Source: Leucaena leucocephala | Taxonomy: Eukaryota; Streptophyta; Magnoliopsida; Fabales; Fabaceae | Reading direction: 5' to 3' | DNA length: 64,000 nucleotides | Assembly: GCA_037074615.1 (NCBI GenBank) | Contig: JAYWLJ010000063.1 | Location: 682,001-746,000 of the forward strand | In this document: positions 46,101 through 58,019 of the stretch, piece by piece | Layout of the letters: each line of letters begins with the position of its first letter | Position numbering within the stretch: the stretch's first letter is position 1 | Notes under the pieces: model-generated | What the model was told of the DNA's origin: nothing | The model's database searches: none | Seen by the model: only the letters and a program-made list of their open reading frames with translations | Program-made: the position numbers and the translations under genes

Positions 46101-47423
46101 TTCAACATGGTAGCCTGAATGGATGGCTCCTGAAGTTCTTCGCAATGAGCCCTCAAATGAGAAGTGAGTTTTCTTCAACTAAACCATTTATGTTCTATTT
46201 TTCAGCTCTCGGTAAATGTTTTATAATTGATTTCTATTGATGGTGTGTCCGTTATCAGTTCCCAAATATTATCTGTCACTAACAGGCTGTTTGGTATGCA
46301 AAATAGAATGAAATGAAAATAATTTTTTCTTTAAAAAAATGATTTTATACTTGAGAAATGTCTTTAGTGTTTCTGAATTAAAAAATAATAAAAACATGAT
46401 AGTTATTGTTAAATAACGATGCCAAAAATATATTAAATATTGCATATGTCGTTTTTTATATAGTGGAAAGGGATTCCTTTTCTTGTAGACTAACCAAACG
46501 GTAAAAGTGTGGGAAAGCTTTAGTAATATTTTGGTATAAAATTATTCAAATGTCTCCAAATCTGAAGCTAATTAGGTTCTGTTAGGCTTGTTTTACCATA
46601 TCTCTTGGGAGATATTTTTTTCCCCCAGCAGAAATAATCTCTTGGCAAGTTTTTCAGTAATTTGATAAAATTTATTAAATTCTTGTTTCAATAAAGAAAA
46701 TTTTGTGCTAGTTAATGCCACAACATCATTTTAACAATATGACAATTTAAACATGTGAAATTGCGCAAGGAAAAAGATGAATGAAAAGTTTGTGGGGTTG
46801 CTGTTTATAGATGTATTTATGCCATCGTATGATAGCAATAAAACTTGGTTTTGGTTCTGACCATTCGGGTGCATCTATGGATTTCACCATCACGAATTCA
46901 CGTTATATTTCCTCTGACTTGAGGCTTGGAAAACATGGCTGTTGAAGGCCGTGAGCCTGTGACTGTATACCAATTAACGCACGTAATGTTAAATGCACAG
47001 GTGTGATGTGTACAGTTTTGGAGTCATTCTATGGGAGCTTGCTACTCTAAAGTTGCCATGGAGTGGGATGAATCCCATGCAAGTTGTTGGTGCTGTAGGT
47101 TTCCAAAATCGTCGGTTAGATATCCCCAAAGAAGTTGATCCTTTAGTTGCAAGAATTATCTGGGAATGTTGGCAACAGTAAGCGTAACCTGTTTTAAGTT
47201 TTATCTGTCGTAATGCTTTTTACAACATTAAATTGTTTTGCAACATTAGAGCTAAATTTTCAGTTGATGAAAATTTCCTTTCCCCAGGGATCCCAATTCG
47301 CGACCCTCATTTGCACAGCTCACAGTAGCGCTAAAGCCCCTGCAGCGTCTAGTTATACCGTCTCATCAAGACCAGCCAGCTTCACCTTTGGCGCAGGAGA
47401 TTTCTGTAAATTCTACCCCTTGA
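40150..47423 (+). CDS. EDR1: EDR1-type Raf-like MAPKKK (13 exons, 957 aa)
   Basis: Ser/Thr kinase of the plant CTR1/EDR1 branch; EDR1 is a negative regulator of salicylate-linked defence, cell death and senescence. Exons: 40150-40560, 41099-41521, 42061-42164, 42319-43433, 43784-43824, 44270-44338, 44698-44798, 45029-45107, 45189-45287, 45948-46016, 46114-46163, 47001-47177, 47288-47423. Phases join to 2874 nt. N-terminal MKNIFKKLHKG, then a Pro/Ser-rich stretch, EEEYQVQLALAIS and the EDR1 domain (EYNVLDYEEKVVDGFYDVYG, MGGPVKDANI, RHRALLFKVLSD). A Ser/Asn-rich linker leads to the kinase: GLGSYGEVY (685-693), VAVKKF with K703, HRDLKSPN (D799), DFG (817-819) and APE. All catalytic residues are present. 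It is slightly longer than Arabidopsis EDR1. Confidence 0.94.
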
Positions 47424-48441
47424 ATTGTCTCTATTTCTCAAGTGTGGATAAAGAGGCTTTCTGCATAGTTTACTTCTGTGAATATATATCAAAGGAAAAA
47501 GGAGAAGTGAAAATCACACCAAAGCTTGTACGGCAAATGTTCGTATTGAGTAACATAAGGATTGTGCTGCAGCTCAAATGACTGCAAAACCATTTTGTGT
47601 AGATAATCATAATTTCACCAATGATGCAAAACTGACTTGTAAACTGCCTATTCTCAAGTCGCTCAAGTGAGTTTGCTGTCATCTTCGACGTTTCACTCAG
47701 TGCAGCAGATTCTAGTAATCTACCCAGATCATGTGAGATAATTTTTTACGTGATGTAACGACGAACCCTTTCAATAATTCGTTTTCTTTGTATTCAAAGT
47801 AAGTCACTCTGTGGGAGTATGCACAGATTAAAAAACCTAATAAATAACCAGAATTTTAACAAAATGTAATGTTATTTTGTTAAAGATGCCTTATTATAGA
47901 CTTGAAATAAATATTTCTCAATCATTGAAGGGTTAAATTATAAAGAAAAATAATTAATTCTTTCTCAAAAATCTGAAGTCATCATTATTCTTTTTAAAAA
48001 AAAAATTAGGCAAGATTTACACCAGTCTTTTAATAAAATTAGAGTAAAGCTTCAAAATTTAAAGAGTATTTATAGGAAATTGATGAAACCGTCTATTAAA
48101 AGAGTTATGAAGACGGAGAATTAAATTCATATTTTTGTGTAATATAAATTTATTCTTTATCATTTGTTAAAATTGAACTCGCGTCTTTATAGAATATATG
48201 AATTATCTATCTCTCAGTGATTATTTTGAAACAAAGCTAAACTTTTAAATTGACATTGAACATCTCTTCAACCTTGTAATGCCTTTGTTTAGACGCTACA
48301 CAAGAAGATGAGTGCAACCGTGCTCGTTTTATAAGATATCATGGTCACGGAACATGGTGGATATCAAATCTAGTGCCAAACAACTCAATGATAAAAATGC
48401 AACTTTACTCTTCATGATTCATTCTTTGATTGAGTGGATCA
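47424..48441. other. 3' flank of EDR1 gene and spacer
   Basis: The first few hundred bases are probably 3' untranslated region. 48015-48235 belongs to the low-copy dispersed repeat also seen at 15640-15785 and 53690-53770. No gene was recognised. Confidence 0.4.
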
Positions 48442-48966
48442 TTAAGGATTGATATTATCAGTAGATAGAAGACTAAAGATGAGCAGATCCTTGAGGTTGC
48501 CCTTCAGATAAGTGTACTTCCTGAGCAGGCCTTCCCTTTGGAACCCAAACTTTTCCAGTACCCTCTGAGAAGCCTTATTCTCCGCATCAGTGAAAGCTTG
48601 TAGCCTTAGCAAGTGAGGTAAATCCTTGAACACTTGTGACGCAGCCATCTTCCTTGCTTTTGTGGCAATCCCCTAACCCCAGTACTTGGCTCCCATAGCA
48701 TATCCCAATATCTGCCTTGCACCTTTCATCACCTGACCATGGAAACACCGAAGCAAAGCCGATCGAACGGTCGTCGAGGCATATTGAGCGTCGCCATGGA
48801 TGAGGTATGCAAACATCTCTGATGAAAGCCAATGCCTCTTCCTTAGAACCCCAAGGTCTTCCATGGCAGGTTGAGTCACTTGATCGTCTCCTGCCCATAA
48901 CAAGAAGTCGTCGGCGTCGGTCAACTTGAACGGCCGCAGTGAGATCCTTGACATTTCAATTGCCAT
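48442..48966 (-). pseudogene. GNAT (RimJ/RimL-type) N-acetyltransferase pseudogene
   Basis: Similarity runs over the whole 175-codon span in three blocks on different frames. They are MSRISLRPFKLTDADDFLLW; WGSKEEALAFIRD to IPHPWRRSICLDDRSIGFAS; and ILGYAMGAKYWG followed by TAG, GIATKARKMAASQVFKDLPH, ENKASQRVLEKFGFQREG, LLRKYTYLKGNLKD. This is the layout of plant RimJ/RimL-like acetyltransferases. Two frameshifts and one stop, the latter in the acetyl-CoA-binding region, disable it. No introns were seen. Confidence 0.82.
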
Positions 48967-49489
48967 ATTGCTCCGCTACGTCTCCATTATGGCGGTCCTT
49001 TTGTGCATATTTTATATAGCCAAAATTTTCGGAATATTATATCAAATGGTCGCTGGTCAGGCAAATACCAGAGTTACGAAACTTCCAAATCCCTGCTCAG
49101 GAAAAAGCCGTATGATTAATCAGTCGACTCAAAACAGACCTGCTCTGCTTTGCCTTCCGAGCTCACTATGTTTTTGGCTTTCTTACATTGTAACATTGGT
49201 CCCTCTCTTTATGATTTTGGACGGCAAATATAGCTATATAAAATTAATAATTATAGTCTATTAGCTTTGCTTTATGGGGCGTATGCACGTATAATTATGA
49301 GTTTGGACTTACAACTGGTTAAATTTTGTTGCATCTGTGATTAACTGAAATGAGTTAAATTTCTTATAATCGCACGTAAGTTGCAAATGAACGAGAGTGG
49401 AACTAGCTTATTCCTTCCGAGCAATCCCGAAAACCATGTTCTGGACAATGAAGAGCTCTCGACTACCCATTGATTGAACAACCACCTCA
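48967..49489. other. spacer between two pseudogenes, no gene seen
   Basis: The open frame on the plus strand at 48926-49264 partly overlaps the acetyltransferase pseudogene antisense and has no domain. Nothing else was recognised. Confidence 0.4.
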
Positions 49490-52400
49490 AGGAATCTGTC
49501 TATTCCCCTACCTGAGAAAACAAAGGACATCTTCTGATTCATAACTTAAGACCTTAGAAATTGACTCTTCATTACGACAATGGAGCGGACGTCCCTGGTA
49601 AGAGTCAGTATCCAGCAAATAATACCTTATTGCGGTAAATTGAACAGATTCACTAGGCGGTCTTCAAAGTATAAAAATGTGTTTTATATTTTTATTTTTG
49701 GCAGTTAAGTAACTGCCCAGGATGAAGAACAGTACATTCTGGCAAATATGGGAAGATAATCAACTCACAAAGTTTCAGCAAGTAACCCAAACATAACTAG
49801 TTATCTAAAACAACCATTTTTTGTGCTTAGGAAACAACCTATTTGTTTACCGTCATCTGACGTCAACCTCTGTTTTCCTAGTTTTATATTAATGCTATCG
49901 AGTTTAAATCACCTCAAAGATTAACTTTTGTTCGCAGTATATTGAATGTGATTTGACACAGCTAACCTCGTAAATTATGCATCTCTTACCTTGCAGATGA
50001 CATGTGGATTCCCGACCCCTATAAGTAGTGACTTGGCACGAGTAATTGTGACATCGAATCTCCTTGGGTTACTAAGAAATCCCAGACTGTAGGCTTTGTC
50101 AAATTTGTTATGTCTGTATGTGGATCTAACTGTAGATACTATGATGAATTCCCTCTCTTGTCCTTGAAATTGTTCGACACTCCCGACCTTAACATCTAGC
50201 AGATCCCAGCTTTCCGATACATTCTTAATCTTCACCACTTGCTGGCGATAAGGTGTAATTACCCCTATATCACACTTATTTGTATTTGAGCCATCTATGA
50301 GCTCAACAACTTTGCTTGCCTCGATTCGGTTAAACCATGAAGGGTTGTTTCTTTCTCTCTCATCACATCGAACTCCAATGAATTGAACAGGAAATTCTTT
50401 GTTGGGAAGGAAGTTCAATTGAGCATACTAGTAACTTCTTTACATGCTAGTAACTTTCCTTCATAGAAGAGCTTGGAAGGTAGGTCTAAAATTGCCGGAT
50501 GACATCTGTAATTTCTCAGTAGTTTTATCACAAAACCTTCATGCTCATTGCGATAACATCTATATTCAAGTAGCCTTTGCAAAAAGATTTTCTTAATCCA
50601 AAATTCTCCGCATCCCTAGAGTGGACTACAGGACCAAGCTGCTTTGGATCTCCGGCAAGAACAACTACGGTTTCTCTTTCAACAAGGTTAGATAAAGGAA
50701 CCATGGTTTCAGGTTCTGAAACCTGACCTGCCTCATCCAAAAATATATGGGAGAAGTACGAGTGACTCCTGATGGAAGCATAGAAGAGCTAATATAAGTA
50801 GATATGATTATCCTGTAACCCCTCAAGCCCTCAGGTGGTGGACACTTGAAAATGCAATCTTCAAAATAACAAAAACGAAGGTAGTCTTGTTGTAGATCCT
50901 CAAAGGACGGCTTGCAGCATTCAGCCTAAAAATCTCATTATCTATTATTTTGGCAGCAAAATTCTTGGTAAGCTTCTCAAGAACGTGATCAGCAGCACTA
51001 TTTGAAGCAGCACAAACAAGAATGCGTTAATCCCCTCTGGTACTATATTTGTGAGAGTCATTGTTTTACCAGTACCTGGAGGCCCATATATAACAAAAGG
51101 AGGACCGCCTCTGCAACTAAGAATCTTTTTTTTTTGGTAAAGAAATTTTAAAAAAGAGGTTAGGCTTACTCACGATCTAAGAGCAGGGTGAAGTCTCCCT
51201 TCCTCCTAGGTGATACCAATATCGAGCAGAGTGAGTCATCTATTACCCTTAGGCATAAACTTAGACATCTAAAAACTAAGATGCTTTTCCAAGCGCCGTG
51301 ACTGAAATCACAACAAAATAGTATTCCTCGTGATAGAACACACTCTAAATAATTGCATATCTCACCCCTTTACCAGTTGAACCTATGGACAGTAGGTCTC
51401 TGCAACTAAGAATTGTTTCAACAGAATGCTGCTCTCTTTATTAAGTCCAGAACTGAAAGGAACAAAAGGGCTTGCTCTGATCAGTCTCCTATTAGTAAAT
51501 TCAGATGGAAAGAGAACCAAGTGGATGTGATCTAAACTCTCTGTTGCTTGAACAGCTTGATACATCCTCCTCATGTTTACCTATTGTAGGCAAACCTTAT
51601 ATTATACAAGTCCCCGTTTTGGTGACTGGCATGGAGCTCGCTGGGAAATCTGAGAAGCGCCTCATCAGCTTCAACTCCGTAAATATATCCTTAAAAATAA
51701 GACACATAAGCATCAGAAGAAGTTAGTTCTGGACTCAAAACAACTGATGGAGCTAATCTGTCGTCTCCTTGATCCCATATAGTGAAAAGTGATCTATATT
51801 ACGCATCTAGGAATTGCTGGGTAGACATATAAAAGGTAAAGAATATGGTGCGCCATCAACCATGTGATGCAAAACAAACCTCACAAGAAGTACCCTCATT
51901 TGTACTCCCAGAGAGAAGCATTGCGTAAACTTTATCGCCATGAACAAGAGAAGGCCTTCTCTCTGCAAGCCCGGGGACTTCAAGAGCCAGTAAGTGAATC
52001 CCTTTCTTCCTTATGGAAACACCCTCCATATCATAACATCTTATTTCGTTCTAAAGCAAACAAATATGATATTGGAGTATAATGCGATAACTAATAATTA
52101 AGACTTAACCTTAGAAAAATTCATAATTACCTCTAACTGTAGTTCTTCCATGATTAGTAACGTGCTGAAGTACATGGCATAATTTTCCCTTGTTAAGCCT
52201 TCATAAAGAACTTCCGGGAGTTGCTTATTCTCCAGTATCACTCTAACATTCTGGGGAATCTCATATTCGGGAAGATTATACCGACTTTGCTTTTCCTTCG
52301 TCCTTGATGAACGTGTGGAAAACTAAGAGACTCATCCGGAGCTAATTGTTTTCTTCTGGGAAATTTAGCATATGATGACCTGTTACTAGCAAGAGACTGA

Positions 52401-53050
52401 GAGACCTTGTCTTCGGCCAACACAAAAACAACACGTTCAGTCCTTGTGTCGTCCACATCGACATGCAGAATGGATGTGTGCATTCCTATTATGGTCAAAG
52501 TCTCATATGGCTGAAGTACTCTATCCTCTATGAAAAATGCCTCCACGAAGCCACGACTTGGTGGTTCTATTAGAGACAGGGTAAACGAGTCTGCAGGATT
52601 AGAGCAGAAAATGTTGACACCCCCCATAGTTCTACTGGATCACTCGTGCTATTTTTTATGGTGATTGCACATTTACAAGTGGTTCCAACCAGTAAACATC
52701 GAGGCATTCCATTTACCGATTGAAAACGGTGCCGATATAACAACTGGATCTTCCTCATTAACTTCATTACAAGATACAAATTCATCATCTTTGTAATCAA
52801 CATACCCAATTTGGTCATTTCCTCTTGTGATAGAATATTCATCATCCCATTTTTCCTTTCGGATATTGTCCTTCTCGAACAATGGGTGGATATTATAAGC
52901 GGAGGCTCCCAAATACTCTGATTAGGTGCCAAATGGGAAAAAAAATTGATGAAACTACACACCCAGCGACCAAAATAGGGAAATGAAATAGACAAAACAG
53001 AATGTGACTCCAGTTCTTGTGAATTATGAAACCCAAACGAACCAGATATC
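49490..53050 (-). pseudogene. SDE3 (MOV10-like) RNA helicase pseudogene
   Basis: SDE3 is a superfamily 1 RNA helicase that helps amplify RNA silencing. Minus-strand similarity in order: GYVDYKDDEF; KNSTSDPVELWGV; SFTLSLIEPPS; VLAEDKVSQSLASNR; VPGLAERRPSLVHGD; MRRMYQAVQATES; Walker A GPPGTGKT (near 51080); VCAASNSAADHVLEKL; Walker B as DEAGQ (near 50735); GDPKQLGP; NYRCHPAIL; NRIEASKVVEL; GVITPYRQQV; VEQFQGQERE; TRAKSLLIGVGNPHVICK. After a GTAAGA donor a last block, LLDTDSYQG, lies near 49600. The parts lie in different frames with several stops, and a SINE splits the Walker A exon. The retained intron argues for a DNA-level duplicate. Confidence 0.88.
51125..51398 (-). mobile_element. SINE family 2, best-defined copy, inside the helicase Walker A exon
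   Basis: A 274-bp insert flanked by the perfect 15-bp duplication TCTGCAACTAAGAAT (51110-51124 and 51399-51413), with poly(T) at the left, so minus orientation. The minus strand begins near CCATAGGTTCAACTGG, whose GGTTCAACTGG is box-B-like. It passes through CATCTTAGTTTTTAGATGTC, GATATTGGTATCACC and TTAGATCGTGAGTAAGCC to an A tail. The duplicated target encodes ILSCR, the residues just before the P-loop, so the insertion interrupts coding sequence. Confidence 0.85.
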
Positions 53051-54201
53051 AAACTCTGATGATCAATAAAAAGCTTATCACTTGATGAAAATTTAATTTT
53101 ATTTTAAAAGTAGAGACTCCAGCAAATAACATATATATCTTCACTAGGCTATCAGGCGGTTATTTGGAGAAGATATTGTGAGCGGTGAATACCAATGTCA
53201 TGTATCAATACAAGAAATAGAGTGGACTGATATTCACACATAAAATATCCCTTGAAATCATGTTCCACGCGTGAAGTTTGTGATATAACTTGTAAACCCT
53301 GCTTATGCCATTTTCTTTTCATTCTTTCTCTTTCTTTCTTTTCCTTTTCAACCATATCCCTTGGCTAACTAAACAACTTAAAAAAAAAATGAAATGCATG
53401 CACAGTTAACGATGTCATTGTGTAAATTGAATGGATAAAGGAACGCCCATCATCGCCTCACTAAATTCAAATCCATTTCAAGCATCCATATTACTTTGGA
53501 GATTAGAGTTTCTCCACGTTGGAGGAAGGTCAAATTGTCCTTTCAACTGTTCACTCCAATCCCATACCAATCCTGCTGAGTAGGAATCAAAGTACTTATC
53601 CATTCTTAATGGCATAAGAATGAAAACATGTGGCAAAAAAAATTTATGAGTTCAGCACTAATCTCCTACTAAGACCAGGACATAACTTTAACGCCTATCA
53701 AATGAGCTCTCATAACGGTAACGGGAATCAAAATTTACGTCCTTATAAAATATAAACTCATTATTTACTATCTGTCTCAATTCTATCCGTGCCCTAACGA
53801 AGATTCCCGGGCGAACTGACCGGGAAGCATAGCAACAAAATATCATTAAGCTCCACCCCTCCCCCCTCTCTTTTTCCCGCGCCCAAAACCACGTTTTTCA
53901 GTGAGAGTGGAGGAGATACGGGAACCAGCAATTAACTCAACAAAATCGCTTTCCGTCAATTCAATGTGCACCTCAGCAAATTAGAAAAATAAGTAAGCGT
54001 AAGCATTAAGTAAGGAATGATCCCGTCGTAGAATCAGTTTCCTGCGAGCGTGCTGACAGTAATGCGCATCCGGTAGTTTGTCCAACTGAACCAATAAAAC
54101 CAGAGTACCCGTGCATATTGATTCTAGTATTCTGGGATCCTAACAACCACAACCTGGAGTCTCGCCCCTTCGATTGTTCAATAGGTAACTTCTGAATTAC
54201 T
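53051..54201. other. spacer and 3' flank of the SEC-C gene
   Basis: 53690-53770 matches the low-copy dispersed repeat of 15640-15785. The open frame 54006-54215 on the minus strand overlaps the last SEC-C exon in another frame and is most likely 3' untranslated region. No other gene was recognised. Confidence 0.4.
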
Positions 54202-56315
54202 TCAATCCTTTCCACAGCACCTTCGTCAATAAAGAAATACAGAGCAGTATCAGCCGATCAATCTTGAAAATCTATTCACATTGAAATATTGAATCAAGTC
54301 CAACAGAGAGTTTATCTTTCAGTAGAAAATAGAACTAAATAATTGGGAGGAAATCAGATTTTATATTACTACCCATGTCTGTTTCTATTACCTTTGTAAG
54401 AGTTTATTATCTACCATTAGATGACGGATTTTACACTCTGAAGTGCGTATTCTTTTCTTTTTGGCCAGCTCTAACGCACATATTCAAAAGCCAAATTCAT
54501 CATATTTTTATTAAGATGCTACAAGGTAGTGAGGTGCTTCAAAACTAAGTTCCACAAATAGTATGAATACATATACGTAGGGAAGCAAGGGGGGGGGGGA
54601 CACCGGGTAGCAAAATAATACAGTTAAAATAGAAAGAAAGATGGTCAAAATTGTTTCATTAGTATAATTTTAATCAGTCTTCAATTTTGTGAGAATTAAG
54701 GCATATGTAAATTTGAATAACAGTTTATCACACAGAGAATTTGAAAACGGGGCCAAATTACCGTTTGTATCTCTTCTTGGAACCACATGGACAGAGTGCA
54801 TTCCTACTAACTTGTCCACTTTTGGCCAAATTAGACCTAGCCAAATCCAATGGAGATGAGCCCACCAGCTTTTGCACCTAAACATAAAATGCATATTTGG
54901 ATATGCTCAAAATCAGCATCAATGCTAGCCCCAGGAGAATCATCTACACAATTTTTCTTAAAATTTTGGGTTTTGACAAAGCAAACGAGCGCATCTTTAA
55001 CAAATTCTAACATATAATAGTATTTATAAATCACGCACACTTTGTACAGAAGAAGATTGATCTATTCCCAACATATATCAACAATAATAATCACAATGTG
55101 CAAACAAAAAACACACCAAGGCTTATATTGTTTCGTTCTATTTGGAGCATGAGGCTGTAGTAAACTGCAAGTTATACTACCTCAGCAATGCTTTTTGGCA
55201 TTGGTTTTCCTTCTTCCTTGAGCTTCTCTATCTTCTTTTGTGCTTCTTTAGCCCAAGTAAACTTCGAAAGTGAATTTTCTACATCAGAAATTGTGCAATT
55301 ACAATGCTTTGCAGCTTCTTGTTTTTGAAAGGTCTGGAGATTCTGAAAATGAGAAATAATAAGGTTACGATACAGTTAGGTTCAGTAGACCTGTCAACAA
55401 ATATAGATAAATAAACAACTGGTGCAGAAATTAATCAAATTCACAAACTTCAATCATATAAGAAAATCAGATTAGTCTCAAATGTTCAAAAATGATGTTT
55501 GGACCGAGGAACATTTTGGGCCGCAAGCAAGTGACGGGTGCACTACAACAAGTTTTAGACAATCAATTTCATACGTTACTATGGCTGTTTTCCTAAAGGG
55601 TTAATATCAAGTAGCAGATTTCCTATTCTATCTTAGGGCATTACAAATTCAGGAAAAAAAAACGACAATATTACCAGGCACCTATTAAGATGACTGACGT
55701 GTGCAATCCAAGAGAAAATTTGAAATTGAAAGCATAGCCTCCTATTAATAGAACGAGTGCTTCAAGTGTAAGCGTCGGCTCATAGGCTGATCGTCCCGAC
55801 GTTAAAATATACAGGAATGAAGAAGCAGAAGAAGGCGTCACGACTGAGGAATAAAAAGAAGAAGAGCAGAGAAATTAACCTCTCCTGTGGGGTCAAAACC
55901 TGCTAAACATCGAATTATCGCTTCCTGTTTCTCGAACGCATCAGAAAAGGTCGCTTCACTACTTCGACCAACTATATACTGCTTGAACGTCCCAACTCTT
56001 CTTGCTTTCTTCATTTCATCCGCAAAGCCTTCAGAAAAGGGGGAAAACATAAAGTTGAAGGACAATTTTCTATTAAGAAAATGCGATCATGTATTACGTA
56101 AGATGGCTGAAGGAGAGATACTAGATGGTAGAAGGGTAATGGAACTCACGGAGGAGCGTGAACGAATCGGAGCTGATTTCGGATTCGTTGGAATCGGAAG
56201 TGGTCTTTTTGCCGGTGAAGGCGCCCTTAACCTTCTCCATCCAGGAGGCATGGACCTGCGATGTGGAGAAGATTGAGCGGCACTGTGTCTTGCTTAAGAT
56301 GCGAACTCCAGCCAT
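54202..56315 (-). CDS. SEC-C zinc-motif protein, probably organelle-targeted (5 exons, 203 aa)
   Basis: Exons on the minus strand: 56315-56150, 56028-55880, 55342-55181, 54877-54762 and a 19-base last exon 54220-54202. Phases join to 612 nt. The protein starts MAGVRILSKTQCRSIFSTSQ, basic with Ser and no acids, which looks like a mitochondrial (or plastid) presequence. A charged helical middle follows (FADEMKKARRVGTFKQYIVG, AKEAQKKIEKLKEEGKPMPKSIAE). The end is NALCPCGSKKRYKRCCGKD, a classic SEC-C zinc motif (CXC...CC) as at the C-terminus of bacterial SecA. The last exon supplies the essential Cys pair. An in-frame ATG 13 codons upstream (56354) could be an alternative start. Biochemical function is unknown to me; a role in protein handling is only an analogy. 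A hAT MITE lies about 130 bases upstream. Confidence 0.85.
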
Positions 56316-56441
56316 CCTTGATTCCGCGGCTATACACACTTGGTTCGATCTCACATTTTCTCATTCCCCACCCTGAAATGTTTTCGATTTTCAACCAGGC
56401 AACGGCGTCGTTTATTTGCTCCAAATCAAATGCCTCGCACT

Positions 56442-56979
56442 TAGGGGTGTCCATTTTGTCCCGTCCCGGGTATCCCGACCCGGTCCCGATGATTTTGGGA
56501 CGGGTCCGTCCCGTCCCGAAAGGGACCAGTCCGGGACACTATCGGGACGGGACAAAAGGAGGTCCGGGACGGGTCTTGGCCCGTCCCTCGAGAATCCCGT
56601 CCCGTCCCGAAGTATTTTTTTTTTTAAATATTACATTATCCTATCTTTCTCACTCTTATATAGATATTTTTATATTGATATTTTTATTGTTTCTTACTAT
56701 TATTTTTTTTATATGGGTAAGTTATTATTTTCTATTAGGGAAGAATGTTGGTATTTAGAGGAAGTTGCTATGGCATTTTATATGAAATAATTTATTGAGA
56801 TAATTTTATTATAATATTTTTTAAAAAAAAATTGGGAATTCCCGTCCCGTCCCGAATGGGACCGGGACAAATTCGGGACGAGACGGGACACGGGACGCAT
56901 TTTGCTTCCCGTGTACTGTATCGGGACGAGACACGAGACGGGATTGTCTCGGTCTCGACCCGTCCCGTGAACACCCCTA
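56442..56979. mobile_element. non-autonomous hAT element (MITE) with GGGACGGG-rich arms
   Basis: A 538-bp element flanked by the perfect 8-bp duplication CTCGCACT (56434-56441 and 56980-56987). The ends are TAGGGGTGTCCA at the left and, read inward, TAGGGGTGTTCA at the right: near-perfect inverted repeats of hAT type. Both arms are crowded with CCCGTCCCG / CGGGACGGG words around an AT-rich centre, and there is no transposase. Its left edge is about 130 bases upstream of the SEC-C gene start. Confidence 0.92.
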
Positions 56980-56987
56980 CTCGCACT

Positions 56988-57339
56988 TACTCTTGCAGTG
57001 AGTAGAGGGTTGTTTGGATACCCCTTTGAACTTGGATGTCTTTTTTTAGGTATCCTGAGCTTCCCCCAAACTAATTTTCACTTAATCTATGTTTAAACTT
57101 TAGATAGAAAAACTTATTTTTTTTTAGAGCCCATTTACATATCTTAATAAATAATAGTCATTAAAAATCAATTTAAAAAGCTTGAGCGAGAGTTATTTTT
57201 AATGTTTTAAAAGTCAGTTAAACTGTAACTTTAATAAAGCGTAAACCAAACATCCCCGCAGTAAACGAAGGAAGCACCGAGCAGAGCAATCATTCTACAT
57301 TGAAGATCCAAATACATACGCTGCGAAGAGAGGGTAACT
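56988..57339. other. AT-rich intergenic DNA, no gene seen
   Basis: No coding or repeat structure with defined ends was recognised. Confidence 0.35.
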
Positions 57340-57850
57340 GATGTATATAGTCCGTTTGGATTAGAGTTTAGAAAAAAATTTATAAAAAAAGAGAACTTTT
57401 ATACCGCTTTTATAAAAAGAATTCTGAAAAAAAATTTATAAAAAAAAATGGGTCTAAAAATTGAGTATTTAGATAATTAATATTTTTTATAATTGGTAAA
57501 TTATTGAAAAGAGTATGATTTTATTAAAAGTATGTTAAAGGAGAGAAGAGAGAGGGGAAGAAGAAAGATGAGAGATAGTTGAAAAGAGAAAGGAAAGAGG
57601 ATTAAGAAAAGAGAATAAAGATGAGAAAAGAGGGAGTGTAAAAAAAATAAAAGTAAAATAATAATTAGGTAGTTCATAAACTATTTACTATTTTAAAAGT
57701 TAGTCTAACTAGTTTATTTAAAATTTTAGTTTTAAACTATGGTTTAGTTCAAAAATCTGTTTGAACAAATATAACTATTTATTTTAAAATTTCTCCAAAC
57801 TAAAATTTAGTATCTAAGTTTAAAATGTTTCTAAACACACACGTAGCCTG
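57340..57850. mobile_element. degraded MITE related to the CT-rich Tourist-like family
   Basis: The left part has GTCCGTTTGGATTAG. The right part ends TTTCTAAACACACACG, with a purine-rich GAGAGAAGAGAGAGG core and a TGGTAAATTATTGAAAAGAGTATG block like that of copy B. Termini are decayed and the 3-bp duplication cannot be fixed with confidence. Confidence 0.5.
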
Positions 57851-58019
57851 ACTGACAAGCATTGATGCCTCCAAAGTCCTAACCACGTTTTGCCAGGGCT
57901 GTTTATGCGTTTAGTTGGCAAAACGCAACCCACCAGCCCCCTCCCCACTCCAAACAAAGAAAATCCCCGCCAGAGTTTGCTCCGCTGCTTGCAAAGATTA
58001 TGTTACGTGGCGTTGGTGC

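Noticed and set aside
54006..54215. 69-residue minus-strand frame that could be a separate small gene
   Set aside because: It overlaps the last SEC-C exon in another frame and shows no recognisable domain; best read as 3' untranslated sequence.
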